Below, in pieces: positions 45,108-54,679 of a stretch of DNA of 64,000 bases. The notes under the pieces are model-generated. The model was not told where the DNA came from. It searched no databases and was given only the letters and a program-made list of their open reading frames with translations. This stretch comes from Streptomyces regalis (lineage in GTDB: Bacteria; Actinomycetota; Actinomycetes; Streptomycetales; Streptomycetaceae): the NCBI RefSeq assembly GCF_001509475.1, contig NZ_LLZG01000025.1, positions 62,001 to 126,000 on the forward strand. Reading direction: 5' to 3'. A program made the translations under genes and the position numbers. Positions within the stretch are counted from its first letter, which is position 1. Each line of letters starts with the position of its first letter.

Positions 45108-45272
45108 GCGAATCGTGAAGGCGACGTGGCCTCACTGCTTCATCCCGGCAGCGCGGGCCATGCGTGTGTGTCCGGCACTGGGAAATGCGGATCATCGGTC
45201 CGCGCCGCCAGGATGTGAGACGGCAGACGGATGCCGAGCGACTACGGAAGAACGCCGGGAGTGGATACGCAC

Positions 45273-46028
45273 ATGCGCCGACCACCCCTACCCCCGCCCG
45301 CGCAGGAGCCGCATCTTATGGACCACGTCCGGGCCGTGGTCTGGGGGCCGGCGGAGTTCGTCGGCCTGCCGCCGTGGTGGCTGACCGGGGAAGGGCTCCT
45401 CGCCGGAGTGCTCGCGGCGGGCGCCATCGTCGGCACCGCGATCGCCGGTGCCTGGTACGGAGTTCCCGGGATGGCGCACGGCGAAGCCGGCCTGGTGTGT
45501 GCCGCCGCGCTCGCTCTCTATCTCAGCGTGGTGCGGGCCGGACGGGCACTGATCGGCATCGTCGCCGTCCTCGGAGTGTGCCTGGCGCTCCAGACGCCCC
45601 AGGCGGCTGCGGGCGTGGTCCTGGCGGAGCGGGGACGCGTGGAGTCGGCGATGGTGACATCGGTGGAGGGCGGGGCAGCGGTCGGCTCCGGCCGTGGCCG
45701 CTATCTCTGCTCGGTGGCCGACCGGGATGGCGTCCCGCTCAGCGTCCGCATCTGGCGGGGCTGCGGGCAGACCACCCGCCCGGGTGACGCGCTCGCTGTC
45801 GTGTACGACCCGAAGGGGCGGGTGCCGCCGCGCGGTGTGGAAGCCGGAGCGTCCTGGATACGGCCCATTCGTGATCTGGGTGGTTGGGCCGCCGCACTCA
45901 TCGCCGCGTGCGCGGTCGCGATCGTACGCTCCTACCGGCTCTCCCACACCGCGTCCCGTCCGGGTTCTGCCGCACCCTCGGCGTCGGGAGCGGGTGCGTC
46001 CGACCGCGACGGGGCCGGCCGCCTGTGA
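45273..46028 (+). CDS. Membrane protein of unknown function
   Basis: 251 residues: membrane helices near residues 45-62 and 70-105 (GLLAGVLAAGAIVGTAIAG; LIGIVAVLGVCLALQT), an external domain with a Cys pair (GRYLCSVADRDG, WRGCGQTTR) and a C-terminal helix (WAAALIAACAVAIVRSY). The layout, with a beta-rich loop between helices, resembles DUF3592-type proteins. ATG 45273 is used; ATG 45231 or 45318 are alternatives. It lies downstream of the MarR palindrome. Confidence 0.6.
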   Translation: MRRPPLPPPAQEPHLMDHVRAVVWGPAEFVGLPPWWLTGEGLLAGVLAAGAIVGTAIAGAWYGVPGMAHGEAGLVCAAALALYLSVVRAGRALIGIVAVLGVCLALQTPQAAAGVVLAERGRVESAMVTSVEGGAAVGSGRGRYLCSVADRDGVPLSVRIWRGCGQTTRPGDALAVVYDPKGRVPPRGVEAGASWIRPIRDLGGWAAALIAACAVAIVRSYRLSHTASRPGSAAPSASGAGASDRDGAGRL

Positions 46029-46358
46029 TCATCCGGACGTCGGGGTGGGGGGCGGGGAGGCCAAGCCGCCGTAGTAGTTCGGCAGGTCCTGGCGCGGGCT
46101 CAGGGCGACGAGCAGAACCGAGGTCGAGCACGGCGACGAGGTCGACCAGGGGGTCTATGTGTCACGCCAGTTCGCGGCCGCCGCAGAAGCTCGACCGAAC
46201 ACCATGGGCAGAGAGCGTGCCCAGGCCATCGCTGCCGGGCTACCGGAAAGCGAGCGCGAACTCGCCCACCATCTGATGCAGTTCGCTGCCTGATCCGGCC
46301 TGCAACGGCCGAACGTGAGCGTCCGTGGCGCAAGCCCGGCCCGACGCTCACCCAAGGG
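46029..46358 (+). other. Intergenic region with small protein remnant
   Basis: 330 bases. A frame ending at about 46293 reads DQGVYVSRQFAAAAEARP, ERAQAIAAGLPESERELAHH, which looks like the end of a real protein but has no start and no family. Otherwise nothing is seen. Confidence 0.3.
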
Positions 46359-46685
46359 CTACTGCGCTGCCGACTCGTCGACCACCCACGACAAGTAAGC
46401 CTCAGACCCGCCGGTGATGGGGAGGGTAATCCACTCCGGCACCTCGTAGCTGTGTTCCCCGGCCACCCACGCTTCAAGTTCCGGCAGTCGGTCCGTGGTC
46501 GTCTTGTATGAGATGCGCCATTCCGTGGCGGTCTCGATGGCACCCTTCCAGCGGTAGACCGCTGTGAACGGCTGGTCGATGTGGGCGCAAGCCGCCAGTC
46601 GGCTCTCAACCGCGCCGTGCGCCAGCGCCTTCGCCTTGTTCTCGTCGTCGATGGTCGTCTGAGCAATCACGATCTCGCTGGCCAT
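46359..46685 (-). CDS. cutA: Divalent-cation tolerance protein CutA
   Basis: A 108-residue CutA1: TTIDDENKAKALAHGAVESR, the hallmark ACAHIDQPFTAVYRWKGAI and KTTTDRLPELEAWV, ending SYEVPEWITLPITGGSEAYL. CutA forms a trimer with a ferredoxin-like fold related to PII proteins; it is linked to copper tolerance but its biochemical role is unsettled. ATG 46685 is the family start. Confidence 0.94.
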   Translation of the reverse strand: MASEIVIAQTTIDDENKAKALAHGAVESRLAACAHIDQPFTAVYRWKGAIETATEWRISYKTTTDRLPELEAWVAGEHSYEVPEWITLPITGGSEAYLSWVVDESAAQ

Positions 46686-46730
46686 GCAATGCCCTCTCCT
46701 GGTCGGTGTGCTGCGACCCTACCTAGCCGA

Positions 46731-47200
46731 ATGCGCGCCCTCGAGGCCGTCCGGTTGTATCGGTACCTTGGCGAAGGGGTCGGGCTTTTTCTGCCGTGCG
46801 GGGGCGCACGTACACGCGGCGACGAGTGGCGGTGTGCGCACTGCGATCGCCTCCAGCGGTCCGGAGTCGTGCACGAGTACGGGCGCGAGACGCCGACGGA
46901 TCCTGCGTGCCGAAAGGTCGTGGCCTGCATCCGGTGCGGCCACGAATGCGCGTGGGTCCGGCACGAGAACCGCCTCGTCGCGGTGGACGGCCTCCCGGAG
47001 GGGCAGCGGCCGGACTATGCCACGTACTACCGCAGGGCCACGCCCTGTGACTTCGCACAGACCTGCGGCCGGTGCGGCGAGACCGACAGCGACGTCGTCA
47101 CCGAGCACGACTGGGATTACCCCCATGGTGGGGCGGCAGATGCCGACGATGCGGCGTGCGGTGGGTCGACGACGGGGACTGACCGGCTGTGCCGTCCGTC
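46731..47200 (+). CDS. Hypothetical Cys-rich protein
   Basis: About 155 residues with several CxxC pairs (CAHCDRLQRSG, CIRCGHEC, CGRCGETDSD), likely zinc ribbons. The open frame continues to 47786 but overlaps the membrane-protein gene on the other strand, so the real end is probably near 47200 or the 3' part is degenerate. No family is recognised. Start ATG 46731 is a guess. Confidence 0.4.
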
Positions 47201-47905
47201 TCAGATGCGGGCCGGCGGTGAATCGTCTTCCCGGCCCCGTAGGAGACGCGATATCCGCTCCGCTTTCGGCGCACCCGCGCGAGTCATTCCGATGGACGTG
47301 AACGTCGCCGCTACCACCGTGGCGGTGGCGGTGAACGCGATCACCAGCCAGACACCCCCGACAGGCGCGTTCGTCTGCGGTCTGGCGAAGTCGCCGGACA
47401 CCGCGTACACCACGAGCCGGTCTCCTACCTCCGCATCGGCGGGGCATGCCTTCGCCACTGGGATGAAGTCCGACTCCCTGAGGCTCCGCCGCAGTTCCGT
47501 ACCGTCGAGTCCCTCCAGCGAGCACTCCCACCAGGACCTGGTGACCTTCCCCGTCGGCGCGTTCCTCTCATGCCGGACGACCTTGGTGACGACGGTCTCC
47601 TGCGGCTTGCCCCACACATCGAGGATGGCCTGGTCGAGAAACGCCAGCAACCCCACGGCCAGCAGACACTCCGCGATCGCGGCCACCCCTAGGTGCCAAG
47701 GATCAAGACGGATGAAACACACGGAGATCAGCGCGAATCCCGCGCCGAGGAGCGACAGCGTCGCCACGACGGCCACCGCCGGATGAGGCCACCACATCGG
47801 AACGAGCACCGCCGCGACCACGGCCAGCCCGCAGGTCAGCACCGAAGCAGTGACCCCCAACAGAGCACCGGCCACCCACAACCTTGGTCTTCCGCTCACC
47901 GTCAC
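47201..47905 (-). CDS. Membrane protein of unknown function
   Basis: 234 residues. Three N-terminal helices (LLGVTASVLTCGLAVVAAVL; VVATLSLLGAGFALISVCF; IAECLLAVGLLAF), an external segment with WWECSLEGLDGTELRR and GDRLVVYAVSGDF, then a C-terminal helix (VWLVIAFTATATVVAATF). This resembles DUF3592-type layouts. It overlaps a Cys-rich frame on the other strand. Confidence 0.65.
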   Translation of the reverse strand: MTVSGRPRLWVAGALLGVTASVLTCGLAVVAAVLVPMWWPHPAVAVVATLSLLGAGFALISVCFIRLDPWHLGVAAIAECLLAVGLLAFLDQAILDVWGKPQETVVTKVVRHERNAPTGKVTRSWWECSLEGLDGTELRRSLRESDFIPVAKACPADAEVGDRLVVYAVSGDFARPQTNAPVGGVWLVIAFTATATVVAATFTSIGMTRAGAPKAERISRLLRGREDDSPPARI

Positions 47906-48566
47906 CTCCCCAATGCCCCAGCGTTCCTTGTGCCTTCATTCCCGGCACACGGTCGACTCTCCCACGTCCGACCGAACCGCATGTCACGGCAGCGCAAGGG
48001 CCACTCGCCGCTGTGCCGGCACGCCCACGAACGCGCGGTCGTGGCCGGCGACGACCTCCCAGTGATTCCTGGCAATGGCAGGACACCATCCGCGAGCTCA
48101 GGCGCAGGGCCGCGAGATCTCACGCCGTGACCAGCCCTGGCGAACCGACTTCTTGACCCACTGGCGGCCTTGGACGTGCCTCCCGGACGTCCCGTCGGCG
48201 ATGACGCAAGCGACTCCTCCTCCAACTGGGGAGAGCGCTCGGCGACGTTGGCTTGGGGACTGCAGTCGGCGTGCACTGATTGGTAAGCGGTCGGGGCTGG
48301 TGAACTCGTCCTCGGGCCCGGTGTCCAGACCAACCGCGTGAAGTTCAAGAGCGAGGGCCGTCGACGGATCATGGTCATCGGCACGCAAGTCGCGGGGGAA
48401 GCCACGACCTGGGGCATCGATCCATCGAACGAGTCTGGAACACCGAGGGCCACGACCCCGAACGGCTGCAGAACGCATGCGGGAGAGCAGCCGATGAAAC
48501 GGCATCCGACGCTTCGCCGCAGATCGGAGAACTGATCCGCCTGATCAAGATGGACATGCATGCCGG
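47906..48566 (+). other. Intergenic region, no gene seen
   Basis: 661 bases with short, mutually overlapping frames. None has recognisable domains or a good start. Probably decayed DNA. Confidence 0.35.
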
Positions 48567-48767
48567 GCTGACAGGCTCAGCCCGCAGATCCTCGGCGCCA
48601 CCGGGCCAGTCACCGCCACAGCCCCCGATCCACGCGAAGGAGCCGCCGGTCACCCCGGTCGCCGGTGCGGCTCCCCGGTCGATCAGGGTCACGGGCGCTC
48701 CACAGCGCGCCAGGTGGTACGCCGCGGACGCGCCGACGATCCCGGCGCCGACCACGACGACGGGCAT
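48567..48767 (-). pseudogene. FAD-dependent oxidoreductase, N-terminal remnant
   Basis: ATG 48767 begins PVVVVGAGIVGASAAYHLAR, the Rossmann GxGxxG of DAO-type oxidases, then VTLIDRGAAPATGVTGGSFA. Homology ends at about codon 60 and the frame runs on into unrelated sequence. Only the dinucleotide-binding start remains. Confidence 0.7.
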
Positions 48768-48787
48768 GCCCCGGCCCTCCTCGCCGG

Positions 48788-49324
48788 TCAGATCACACAG
48801 CCCACATGCGCCAGCGCCTGCTTCAGCAGCACCCCGTGCCCGCCCGGCATCTCGCTCTGCACCGCCGGCGACAGGGCCTCCTGCGGGCTGAACCAGACCA
48901 GGTCGAGGGCGTCCTGGCGGGGGCGGCAGTCGCCGGTGACCGGGACGACGTAGGCGAGGGAGACCGCGTGCTGGCGCGGGTCGTGGTACGGCGTGATGCC
49001 CTGCGTCGGGAAGTACTCCGCGACGGTGAACGGCTGCAGGGAGGTCGGGACGCGGGGGAGCGCCACCGGGCCGAGGTCCTTCTCCAGGTGGCGCAGGAGG
49101 GCGTCGCGGACGCGCTCGTGGTGCAGCACGCGGCCGGAGACCAGGGTCCGGCTGACCGTTCCGTCCGGTCCCATGCGCAGTAGGAGGCCGACGCTGGTGA
49201 CCTCGCCGCTGTCGTCGACGCGCACGGGCACGGCCTCGACGTACAGGATCGGCATGCGGGCGCGTGCCATCTCCAGCTCGTCGGGGGACAGCCAGCCGGG
49301 CGTGGTTTCGGTCATGTCAGACAT
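48788..49324 (-). CDS. Nudix-fold protein (DUF4916)
   Basis: 178 residues: MARARMPILYVEAVPVRVDD opening, VGLLLRMGPDGTVSRTLVSG, RDALLRHLEKDLGP in the Nudix-helix position, and EALSPAVQSEMPGGHGVLLK. It matches DUF4916 actinobacterial Nudix proteins; the canonical GX5EX7REUXEEXGU box is only partly conserved, so pyrophosphatase activity is uncertain. It lies next to the FAD oxidoreductase fragment. Confidence 0.85.
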   Translation of the reverse strand: MSDMTETTPGWLSPDELEMARARMPILYVEAVPVRVDDSGEVTSVGLLLRMGPDGTVSRTLVSGRVLHHERVRDALLRHLEKDLGPVALPRVPTSLQPFTVAEYFPTQGITPYHDPRQHAVSLAYVVPVTGDCRPRQDALDLVWFSPQEALSPAVQSEMPGGHGVLLKQALAHVGCVI

Positions 49325-49357
49325 TGCTTGATCATACTTTCCGGGAATTGCGAACGC

Positions 49358-50548
49358 TCAGTCGCGGTGCTGACGGGATTCGGGGGCGGGAGCAGAGGCA
49401 GAGGCGGGAATGGGTTCGGGTGGGGGGAATCCGTAGAGGCGGTGGGCGTTGTCGCCGGCCGCCCACGCCGCGATCCGCAGCGCGTCGGGCAGGCTCAGTT
49501 CGTCGGCGTCCACCCGGTCCTGGAGCAGGTCGCCCAGGCCGCGGCGGAACGCCAGTGCGCCGAGCCGGTAGAACTCGGCCAGACCGTATGCGTCGGAGCT
49601 GTACAGCAGCTTGCGGAACGGGGTGATCTCCAGGGCCTCCGCCAGGATCGCCCTGGACCGGGCGGGGCCGACATGGTGCAGGGTGAGGCCCACGTCCAGG
49701 TACACCTGCTCGAAGACCGCTGCCAGGTAGGCGGCCTGGCGCTGGTACGGCCAGCAGTGCAGGAGCAGGACGGGGATCGTGCCCTTGGTGAGGTGCAGCC
49801 AGTCCGTCAGATGGGTGGGGTCCACACGGTGCAGGCGGATGTCGTTGTCGCCGAATCCGGTGTGCAGCTGGAGGGGGAGTCCCAGGTCGACCGCCGTCCA
49901 CAGCAGGTGCCGTACGAGGACCGGGTCGGTCAGCCGGCCGCCGGCCGCCGACCAGTGCCGGGCCGCCTCGGTGACCTCCGCGGCCGACGGGCGCGCCGGG
50001 TCCAGGTCGAAGCCGGTGCGGTAGGCGGCCACCGACTTCACGGCCACCACGCCCGGACGCCGTACGGCTTCCTCGGCGGCCGTGCGGAAGGCGGTGGTGT
50101 AGGCGTCCGGCTCGACTCCCTCGGTCATCACTGCTTCGGCGATCGTTTCCAGCCGTACGACCTCGTAGGCGGTCGCGTCGGCGGTGTACGCCAGTTCCGC
50201 GGGTGTGGTGATGCGGTGCGGGGTGTAGCCGGTGTCGACGCAGAATGTCCCGGTTCCGGCGGCGGCCAGGAACCGGCGGTTCACCTCGTGCGCGCCGAGC
50301 TCCGCACGCCGGGTCAGGTAGGCATCGGCGGGGGCGTGGCGCGGCAGATCGAGCAGGGGTGCGCAGTGGCGGCGTACGGCTACGCCGGCCGGGGTGTCGA
50401 AGGGCGAGATGCCGGGCCAGGGCTCGCCCTCGGTGAGCAGCGACTCGAAGCCGTCCCTGTCCAGGCCGGCGGTGACGACCCCGTGGCAGTGATGGTCCAC
50501 CAGCGGCAGCGCGGCGAGGGCCTCGTGGACCGGGCCTGTGGCGCTCAT
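49358..50548 (-). CDS. Amidohydrolase-family protein (FluG-like N-terminal half)
   Basis: 396 residues of an amidohydrolase-2 TIM barrel: metal ligands in LVDHHCHGVV, VVAVKSVAAYRTGFDL (Lys), LPLQLHTGFGDND, VLLLHCWPYQRQ and a C-terminal Asp in LLYSSDAYGL. It starts one base after the stop of the glutamine synthetase-like gene, so the pair is co-translated. The combination matches the two halves of FluG-type proteins. It probably hydrolyses a gamma-glutamyl or amide product of the partner; substrate unknown. Confidence 0.88.
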   Translation of the reverse strand: MSATGPVHEALAALPLVDHHCHGVVTAGLDRDGFESLLTEGEPWPGISPFDTPAGVAVRRHCAPLLDLPRHAPADAYLTRRAELGAHEVNRRFLAAAGTGTFCVDTGYTPHRITTPAELAYTADATAYEVVRLETIAEAVMTEGVEPDAYTTAFRTAAEEAVRRPGVVAVKSVAAYRTGFDLDPARPSAAEVTEAARHWSAAGGRLTDPVLVRHLLWTAVDLGLPLQLHTGFGDNDIRLHRVDPTHLTDWLHLTKGTIPVLLLHCWPYQRQAAYLAAVFEQVYLDVGLTLHHVGPARSRAILAEALEITPFRKLLYSSDAYGLAEFYRLGALAFRRGLGDLLQDRVDADELSLPDALRIAAWAAGDNAHRLYGFPPPEPIPASASAPAPESRQHRD

Positions 50549-50549
50549 G

Positions 50550-51953
50550 TCAGTACTTCCAGCGGTACGTCGCGGCCACCTGGTCGTCGTCCAGCCCGGC
50601 GACGGCGGTGAGCTCGCCCTGTCGTACGGCGATCACGGCGTCGGCGAGGACCGGGCCCAGCGCGGCACGCAGCGGCTCGCTCGCGCGGAACTCCTCGACG
50701 GCCTCGCCCAGCGAGGTAGGCAGCCTGCGCACGCCCCGGGCCGCCGCCTCCTCCGCGCCCAGATGTGCCGGATCGCCGGTGATCTCCTCCGGCAACCGCG
50801 CGCCCGACGTCAGTCCGTCCAGTCCGGCGGCGATCAGGCAGCCGAGGGCGAGGTACGGGTTGGCCGCCAGGTCCACCGGCTTGACCTCGAGGTTGGCCGC
50901 CTGGGCACGGTGGCCCGCCGTGCCGGTGACGACGCGCAGACCGGCCTCGCGCGTCTCCCGGCCCCAGGCCGTGAACACCCCGGCCCACTGGGAGGGTTTG
51001 AGGCGCAGATAGCTGGCCGGGCTCGGTGCGGTCACCGCCGTGAGGGCGGGGAGGTGGGCGAGGATGCCGGCCGCGAAGGACTCGGCCTCGGGGCGCATGC
51101 CGTGGCGGCGGTCACCGCCCGCGTGGAGGTTCACGCCGTCGCGCCACGCGGAGAGGTGGACATGGCCGCCGTTGCCGACGCCCTGCCCGAGGACCGCGGG
51201 GGCGAAGGACACCGCGAGCCCGTGACGCTGGGCCACCGCGCGGATCGTCTGCCGTACCAGCACGCTGCGGTCGGCCGCCGCCACCGGGTCGAGCGCGGCC
51301 ACGGAGAGCTCGAACTGCCCTGCCGCGTACTCGGGATGGAGCTGGTCCACCTCCACGCCCTGCCGCGCGAGCGCCGCCAGCAGATCGGCCGTGCAGTCGC
51401 TCAACTCGACCTGGCGGATGGCGCCGTACGCCGGGCCCGTCACCGCCGGCACGAACTCGCCGTCAGCGCCGGGCGGTCGGCCGACGGCCCACTCGATCTC
51501 GATGCTCGCCATGAAGGTGATGCCGTGGTGGTCGGTGGCCTCCTGGACCGTCTGGCGCAGGAAGGTACGGCTGCACGCGGGATGCCGCTCGCCCTCCTGG
51601 GTGATCCGGTCGACCGGCGCCCACGCCCAGCCGGGCTGCCCGGACAGCTCCGCCAGCTGGTCCAGGTCGGGGTAGAGGCGCAGATCGCCGTCCGGGGAGC
51701 CGAGGACGTCGGTGGTGACGATGGAGTCGCCCGCCAGGAAGGTGTCGAACACCGGCGACATCCCGACGCCCCACGCCGCCGCCGAGGCGAGCTTCGCCGT
51801 CGGGATCGTCTTCACCCGGCCGATGCCCGCCGTGTCGACGTAGGCCAGGACAATCCCGTGCACGCCCCGCCCGGACAGCTCACCGCTCAGCGCGGTGGCC
51901 CGTTCGACGTCACCGGGACGTCCTCCCGGGACGGGGTCGGCAAGGGTGGTCAT
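50550..51953 (-). CDS. Glutamine synthetase-like gamma-glutamyl ligase
   Basis: 467 residues of type I GS fold. Seen are ASIEIEWAVG (metal Glu), GNGGHVHLSAW (ATP/metal), RLKPSQWAGVF with Arg and the C-terminal GDPAHLG. In Streptomyces such paralogues act on polyamines, ethanolamine or similar amines (GlnA2-4 types) rather than ammonia. The next gene is an amidohydrolase, suggesting a gamma-glutamylation pathway for amine use. ATG 51953 is the family start. Confidence 0.88.
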   Translation of the reverse strand: MTTLADPVPGGRPGDVERATALSGELSGRGVHGIVLAYVDTAGIGRVKTIPTAKLASAAAWGVGMSPVFDTFLAGDSIVTTDVLGSPDGDLRLYPDLDQLAELSGQPGWAWAPVDRITQEGERHPACSRTFLRQTVQEATDHHGITFMASIEIEWAVGRPPGADGEFVPAVTGPAYGAIRQVELSDCTADLLAALARQGVEVDQLHPEYAAGQFELSVAALDPVAAADRSVLVRQTIRAVAQRHGLAVSFAPAVLGQGVGNGGHVHLSAWRDGVNLHAGGDRRHGMRPEAESFAAGILAHLPALTAVTAPSPASYLRLKPSQWAGVFTAWGRETREAGLRVVTGTAGHRAQAANLEVKPVDLAANPYLALGCLIAAGLDGLTSGARLPEEITGDPAHLGAEEAAARGVRRLPTSLGEAVEEFRASEPLRAALGPVLADAVIAVRQGELTAVAGLDDDQVAATYRWKY

Positions 51954-52011
51954 ACGCTCTCCTCGGCGAGCTCGGCCGGTCCGCGCCGGTCCGGGCGGTC
52001 CCTGCTGGGCG

Positions 52012-52821
52012 TCAGGGTTTCACGGCCACCGCGCCGTACTGCGGCACCGGGGCGGGCGAGCCCGGGGCGCGCCACTGCGAGCAGGACACCATGCCCGGCT
52101 CCAGCAGCTCCAGCCCGTCGAAGAAGGCGGCGATGTCCGTGCCGCTGCGGGCCGTGATCGGCGGCGTGGCGTTCTCGTTCCAGAACTTCATCGCGGGGAT
52201 CTGGCCCTCGCCGCCGAGTTCGGAGTCGAAGGTCGGGTGCGTCAGGACCAGGAGGCTGCCGGAGGGGACCGCGGCCAGGACGCGCCGCACGATCTCGCGG
52301 GCCTTGTCGTAGTCCAGGACGAAGTTGAGGATACCGAGCATCATCACCGCGACGGGCTCGGTGAAGTCCAGGGTCTGCCCAGCGCGTTCGATGATGGCGT
52401 CCGGGTCGTGCACATCGGCGTCGATGTAGGCGGTGACGCCCTCGCGGGTGCCGGTGAGCAGCGTGCGGGCGTGCACGAGGACGATCGGGTCGTTGTCGAC
52501 GTACACGATCCGCGAGTCGGGCGCGACGAGCTGGGCGATCTCGTGGGTGTTCTCCGCCGTGGGCAGCCCGGTGCCGATGTCCAGGAACTGCCGTACGCCC
52601 CGCTCCTCGGCCACGAAGCGCACCGCCCGGCCGAGGAACTCGCGGTCCGCGCGGGCGATGTCCCGGATGATCGGGAACATCCCGGCGACGTGCTCGCCGA
52701 CCTGCTGGTCGACCTCGTAGTTGTCCTTGCCGCCGATCCAGTAGTTCCACACGCGCGCGTTGTGCGCCACACCGGTGTTCAGCTTCGCCGACCCGCCCGA
52801 CGGGGTGTGGCCATCACTCAC
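52012..52821 (-). CDS. DUF574 SAM-dependent methyltransferase
   Basis: 269 residues. It has the DUF574 opening TGVAHNARVWNYWIGGKDNY, motif I VRQFLDIGTGLPTAENTHE, IVYVDNDPIVLVHARTLL and LDFTEPVAVMMLGILNFV. GTG 52821 is chosen over the long frame to 52959 because GAGAGGAC precedes it and family proteins start here. DUF574 genes are frequent in Streptomyces, often beside regulators and conservons; substrate unknown. Confidence 0.9.
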   Translation of the reverse strand: MSDGHTPSGGSAKLNTGVAHNARVWNYWIGGKDNYEVDQQVGEHVAGMFPIIRDIARADREFLGRAVRFVAEERGVRQFLDIGTGLPTAENTHEIAQLVAPDSRIVYVDNDPIVLVHARTLLTGTREGVTAYIDADVHDPDAIIERAGQTLDFTEPVAVMMLGILNFVLDYDKAREIVRRVLAAVPSGSLLVLTHPTFDSELGGEGQIPAMKFWNENATPPITARSGTDIAAFFDGLELLEPGMVSCSQWRAPGSPAPVPQYGAVAVKP

Positions 52822-52955
52822 GATTCGTCCTCTCCTCGCACGCACGACCGAAACCGGCCATCGCCGCCATTGTGCCGTTCCGTTGATCACGTTGTCCCGG
52901 GAATCGGCAGAGCGGTGAAGGAGGTTGGCGCAGGAGAGGGGGAGTGCCGTGGCCG

Positions 52956-53780
52956 TCACTCGATCTCGGACGGAGCCGGCTTGGGCGTCCGTCCGGCCAG
53001 GACGTCCTTCAGACGCTGGGTGCCCTGCTTGACTGCCTGCTCGACGGAGTCGTGCTCGTCCCCGTCGAGGCCGCCCGCCGTGACGGTGATCGCGTCGTTG
53101 CCGACGCGTACGGCGGCGACATCCAGCGTCAGCGTGGCCTCCTCGCCCCCGGTCATGCCCTGCACCGTCACGCGCAGGCCCTCACGGGCGTCGCCCACGT
53201 CGGGCAGCTTGGTCTCGATGACCTGGACGGTGCGCTCCTCGCCGTCCTCGGTCATGGTGAACCGGTCGCACTCGTCCGGCAGTTTCGCCATCCAGTCCAA
53301 GGAGTCCTGGGGGTCGCTCCGGTCGTAGGAGGCGACCTGGTACAGCAGTCGCGAGTTGTCCTGCGTGAAGCCGCGCAGCGCGTTCGCTCCGGACGGCTTG
53401 CCCAGGAGGTCGTCGTCGTAGAGCGAGTCCATGAGCCGCTGGCAGTCGGCGGCGTCCGCCTTGGCGGTGAGGAAGTCGGAGACGTCGACCTTGCCGATGA
53501 GCAGGCTGTCGTGCCAGTTCTCGGCCTCCGTGTCCTTGACCTGCGTCCAGTCGTCCTCGATGTCCGCCTCGGTGATCAGCGCGGCGTCCGCGCCGGACTC
53601 GGTGAGGGTGGGCGTGGGAGAGGCGGTCGGCTGCTTCCTGGCGACCGGTGAGGCGGTGACGCCCGAGGCCCGTGAGCCGTCCTGGTCGCCGTCGTCCGAG
53701 CAGGCGGACGTGGCCAGGAGCGCGCCTGCCGCCAGGGCCGAGGAGAGGACGCGGGCGAGTCGGGACGAACGACGGGTCAT
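52956..53780 (-). CDS. Secreted lipoprotein of unknown function
   Basis: 274 residues. Signal peptide with lipobox: LSSALAAGALLATSACSDDG (Cys27). After a Ser/Thr/Pro linker comes a soluble domain (ADIEDDWTQVKDTEAENWHD; LMDSLYDDDLLGKPSGANA; LPDECDRFTMTEDGEERTVQ) similar to lipoproteins of the LpqH/PknH-sensor-like type, not firmly assigned. Confidence 0.8.
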   Translation of the reverse strand: MTRRSSRLARVLSSALAAGALLATSACSDDGDQDGSRASGVTASPVARKQPTASPTPTLTESGADAALITEADIEDDWTQVKDTEAENWHDSLLIGKVDVSDFLTAKADAADCQRLMDSLYDDDLLGKPSGANALRGFTQDNSRLLYQVASYDRSDPQDSLDWMAKLPDECDRFTMTEDGEERTVQVIETKLPDVGDAREGLRVTVQGMTGGEEATLTLDVAAVRVGNDAITVTAGGLDGDEHDSVEQAVKQGTQRLKDVLAGRTPKPAPSEIE

Positions 53781-53888
53781 CGGGAGTGCCTCCTGAGAAC
53801 GTGACGTGTGTCCTCAGCGCACCACCGGATCCGACGGCCCACCAGCGGTGCCGGACCGTTCGAGTGAGCCGTCGGGAGTGCCGGCGCC

Positions 53889-54599
53889 TCAGGCGCCGGG
53901 CTGCCCGTACCCGTGCTGCCAGGCCCAGGCGGCGATCTCGACGCGGTTCCTGGCGGACAGTTTGAGCTGGACGCTGGACAGGTGCGTCTTGACCGTGGAC
54001 AGGGAGACGTACAGCTCGGCGGCGATCTCGGCGTTCGTACGGCCGAGGGCGACCAGCCGGACGACGTCGAGCTCGCGGTCGGTGAGGGGCTCCGTGGGCG
54101 GGGCGGGCTTCGCCGGGGCGGCGGCGACGGCCTGCGGGGCGGTGACGTGCTTGAGCAGGCGGACCGTGACCGACGGCGAGACCAGCGAGTCACCGGCCGC
54201 GGCGGCGCGGACCGCCTCCGCGAGGAGGGTGGGCCCCGAGTCCTTCAGCAGGAACCCGCACGCGCCGCCGCGCAGCGCCCCGTACACGTACTCGTCGAGG
54301 TCGAACGTCGTCACCACGACCACCCGCATCGGGTCCGCCACCTCCGGACCCGCCAGCAGCCGTGTCGCTGCCAGGCCGTCCAGCTTCGGCATCCGGATGT
54401 CCAGCAGACACACGTCCGGCCGCTCCCGCCGGGCCAGCGCCACCGCCTCCTCGCCGTCGGCTGCCTCGGCGACCACGGTGATGTCGGGCTGGGCGTCGAG
54501 GAAGAAGCGGAAGCCGGTGCGGACCATCTCCTGGTCGTCGGCGATGAGGACGCGGATGGGCGCGCCCGGCGGGGGCGGGAGGGTCATGGCTCCGATCAT
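53889..54599 (-). CDS. NarL/FixJ-family response regulator
   Basis: 236 residues. Receiver domain with acidic pair in VLIADDQEMVR, phosphoacceptor in VCLLDIRMPKLDG, and KDSGPTLLAEAVRAAA; LuxR HTH with LTDRELDVVRLVALGRTNAE. It is downstream of the ABC permease on the minus strand, while its probable partner kinase is the divergent gene at 57941. Probably regulates this exporter. Confidence 0.93.
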   Translation of the reverse strand: MIGAMTLPPPPGAPIRVLIADDQEMVRTGFRFFLDAQPDITVVAEAADGEEAVALARRERPDVCLLDIRMPKLDGLAATRLLAGPEVADPMRVVVVTTFDLDEYVYGALRGGACGFLLKDSGPTLLAEAVRAAAAGDSLVSPSVTVRLLKHVTAPQAVAAAPAKPAPPTEPLTDRELDVVRLVALGRTNAEIAAELYVSLSTVKTHLSSVQLKLSARNRVEIAAWAWQHGYGQPGA

Positions 54600-54679
54600 G
54601 CCTTACGGGGTTCACGCAGGGGCCCGCGCCCAGCTGTGTGTAGCCAGGTGTGGGTGGGCCCCTCGGCGGTCAGTGGCTC

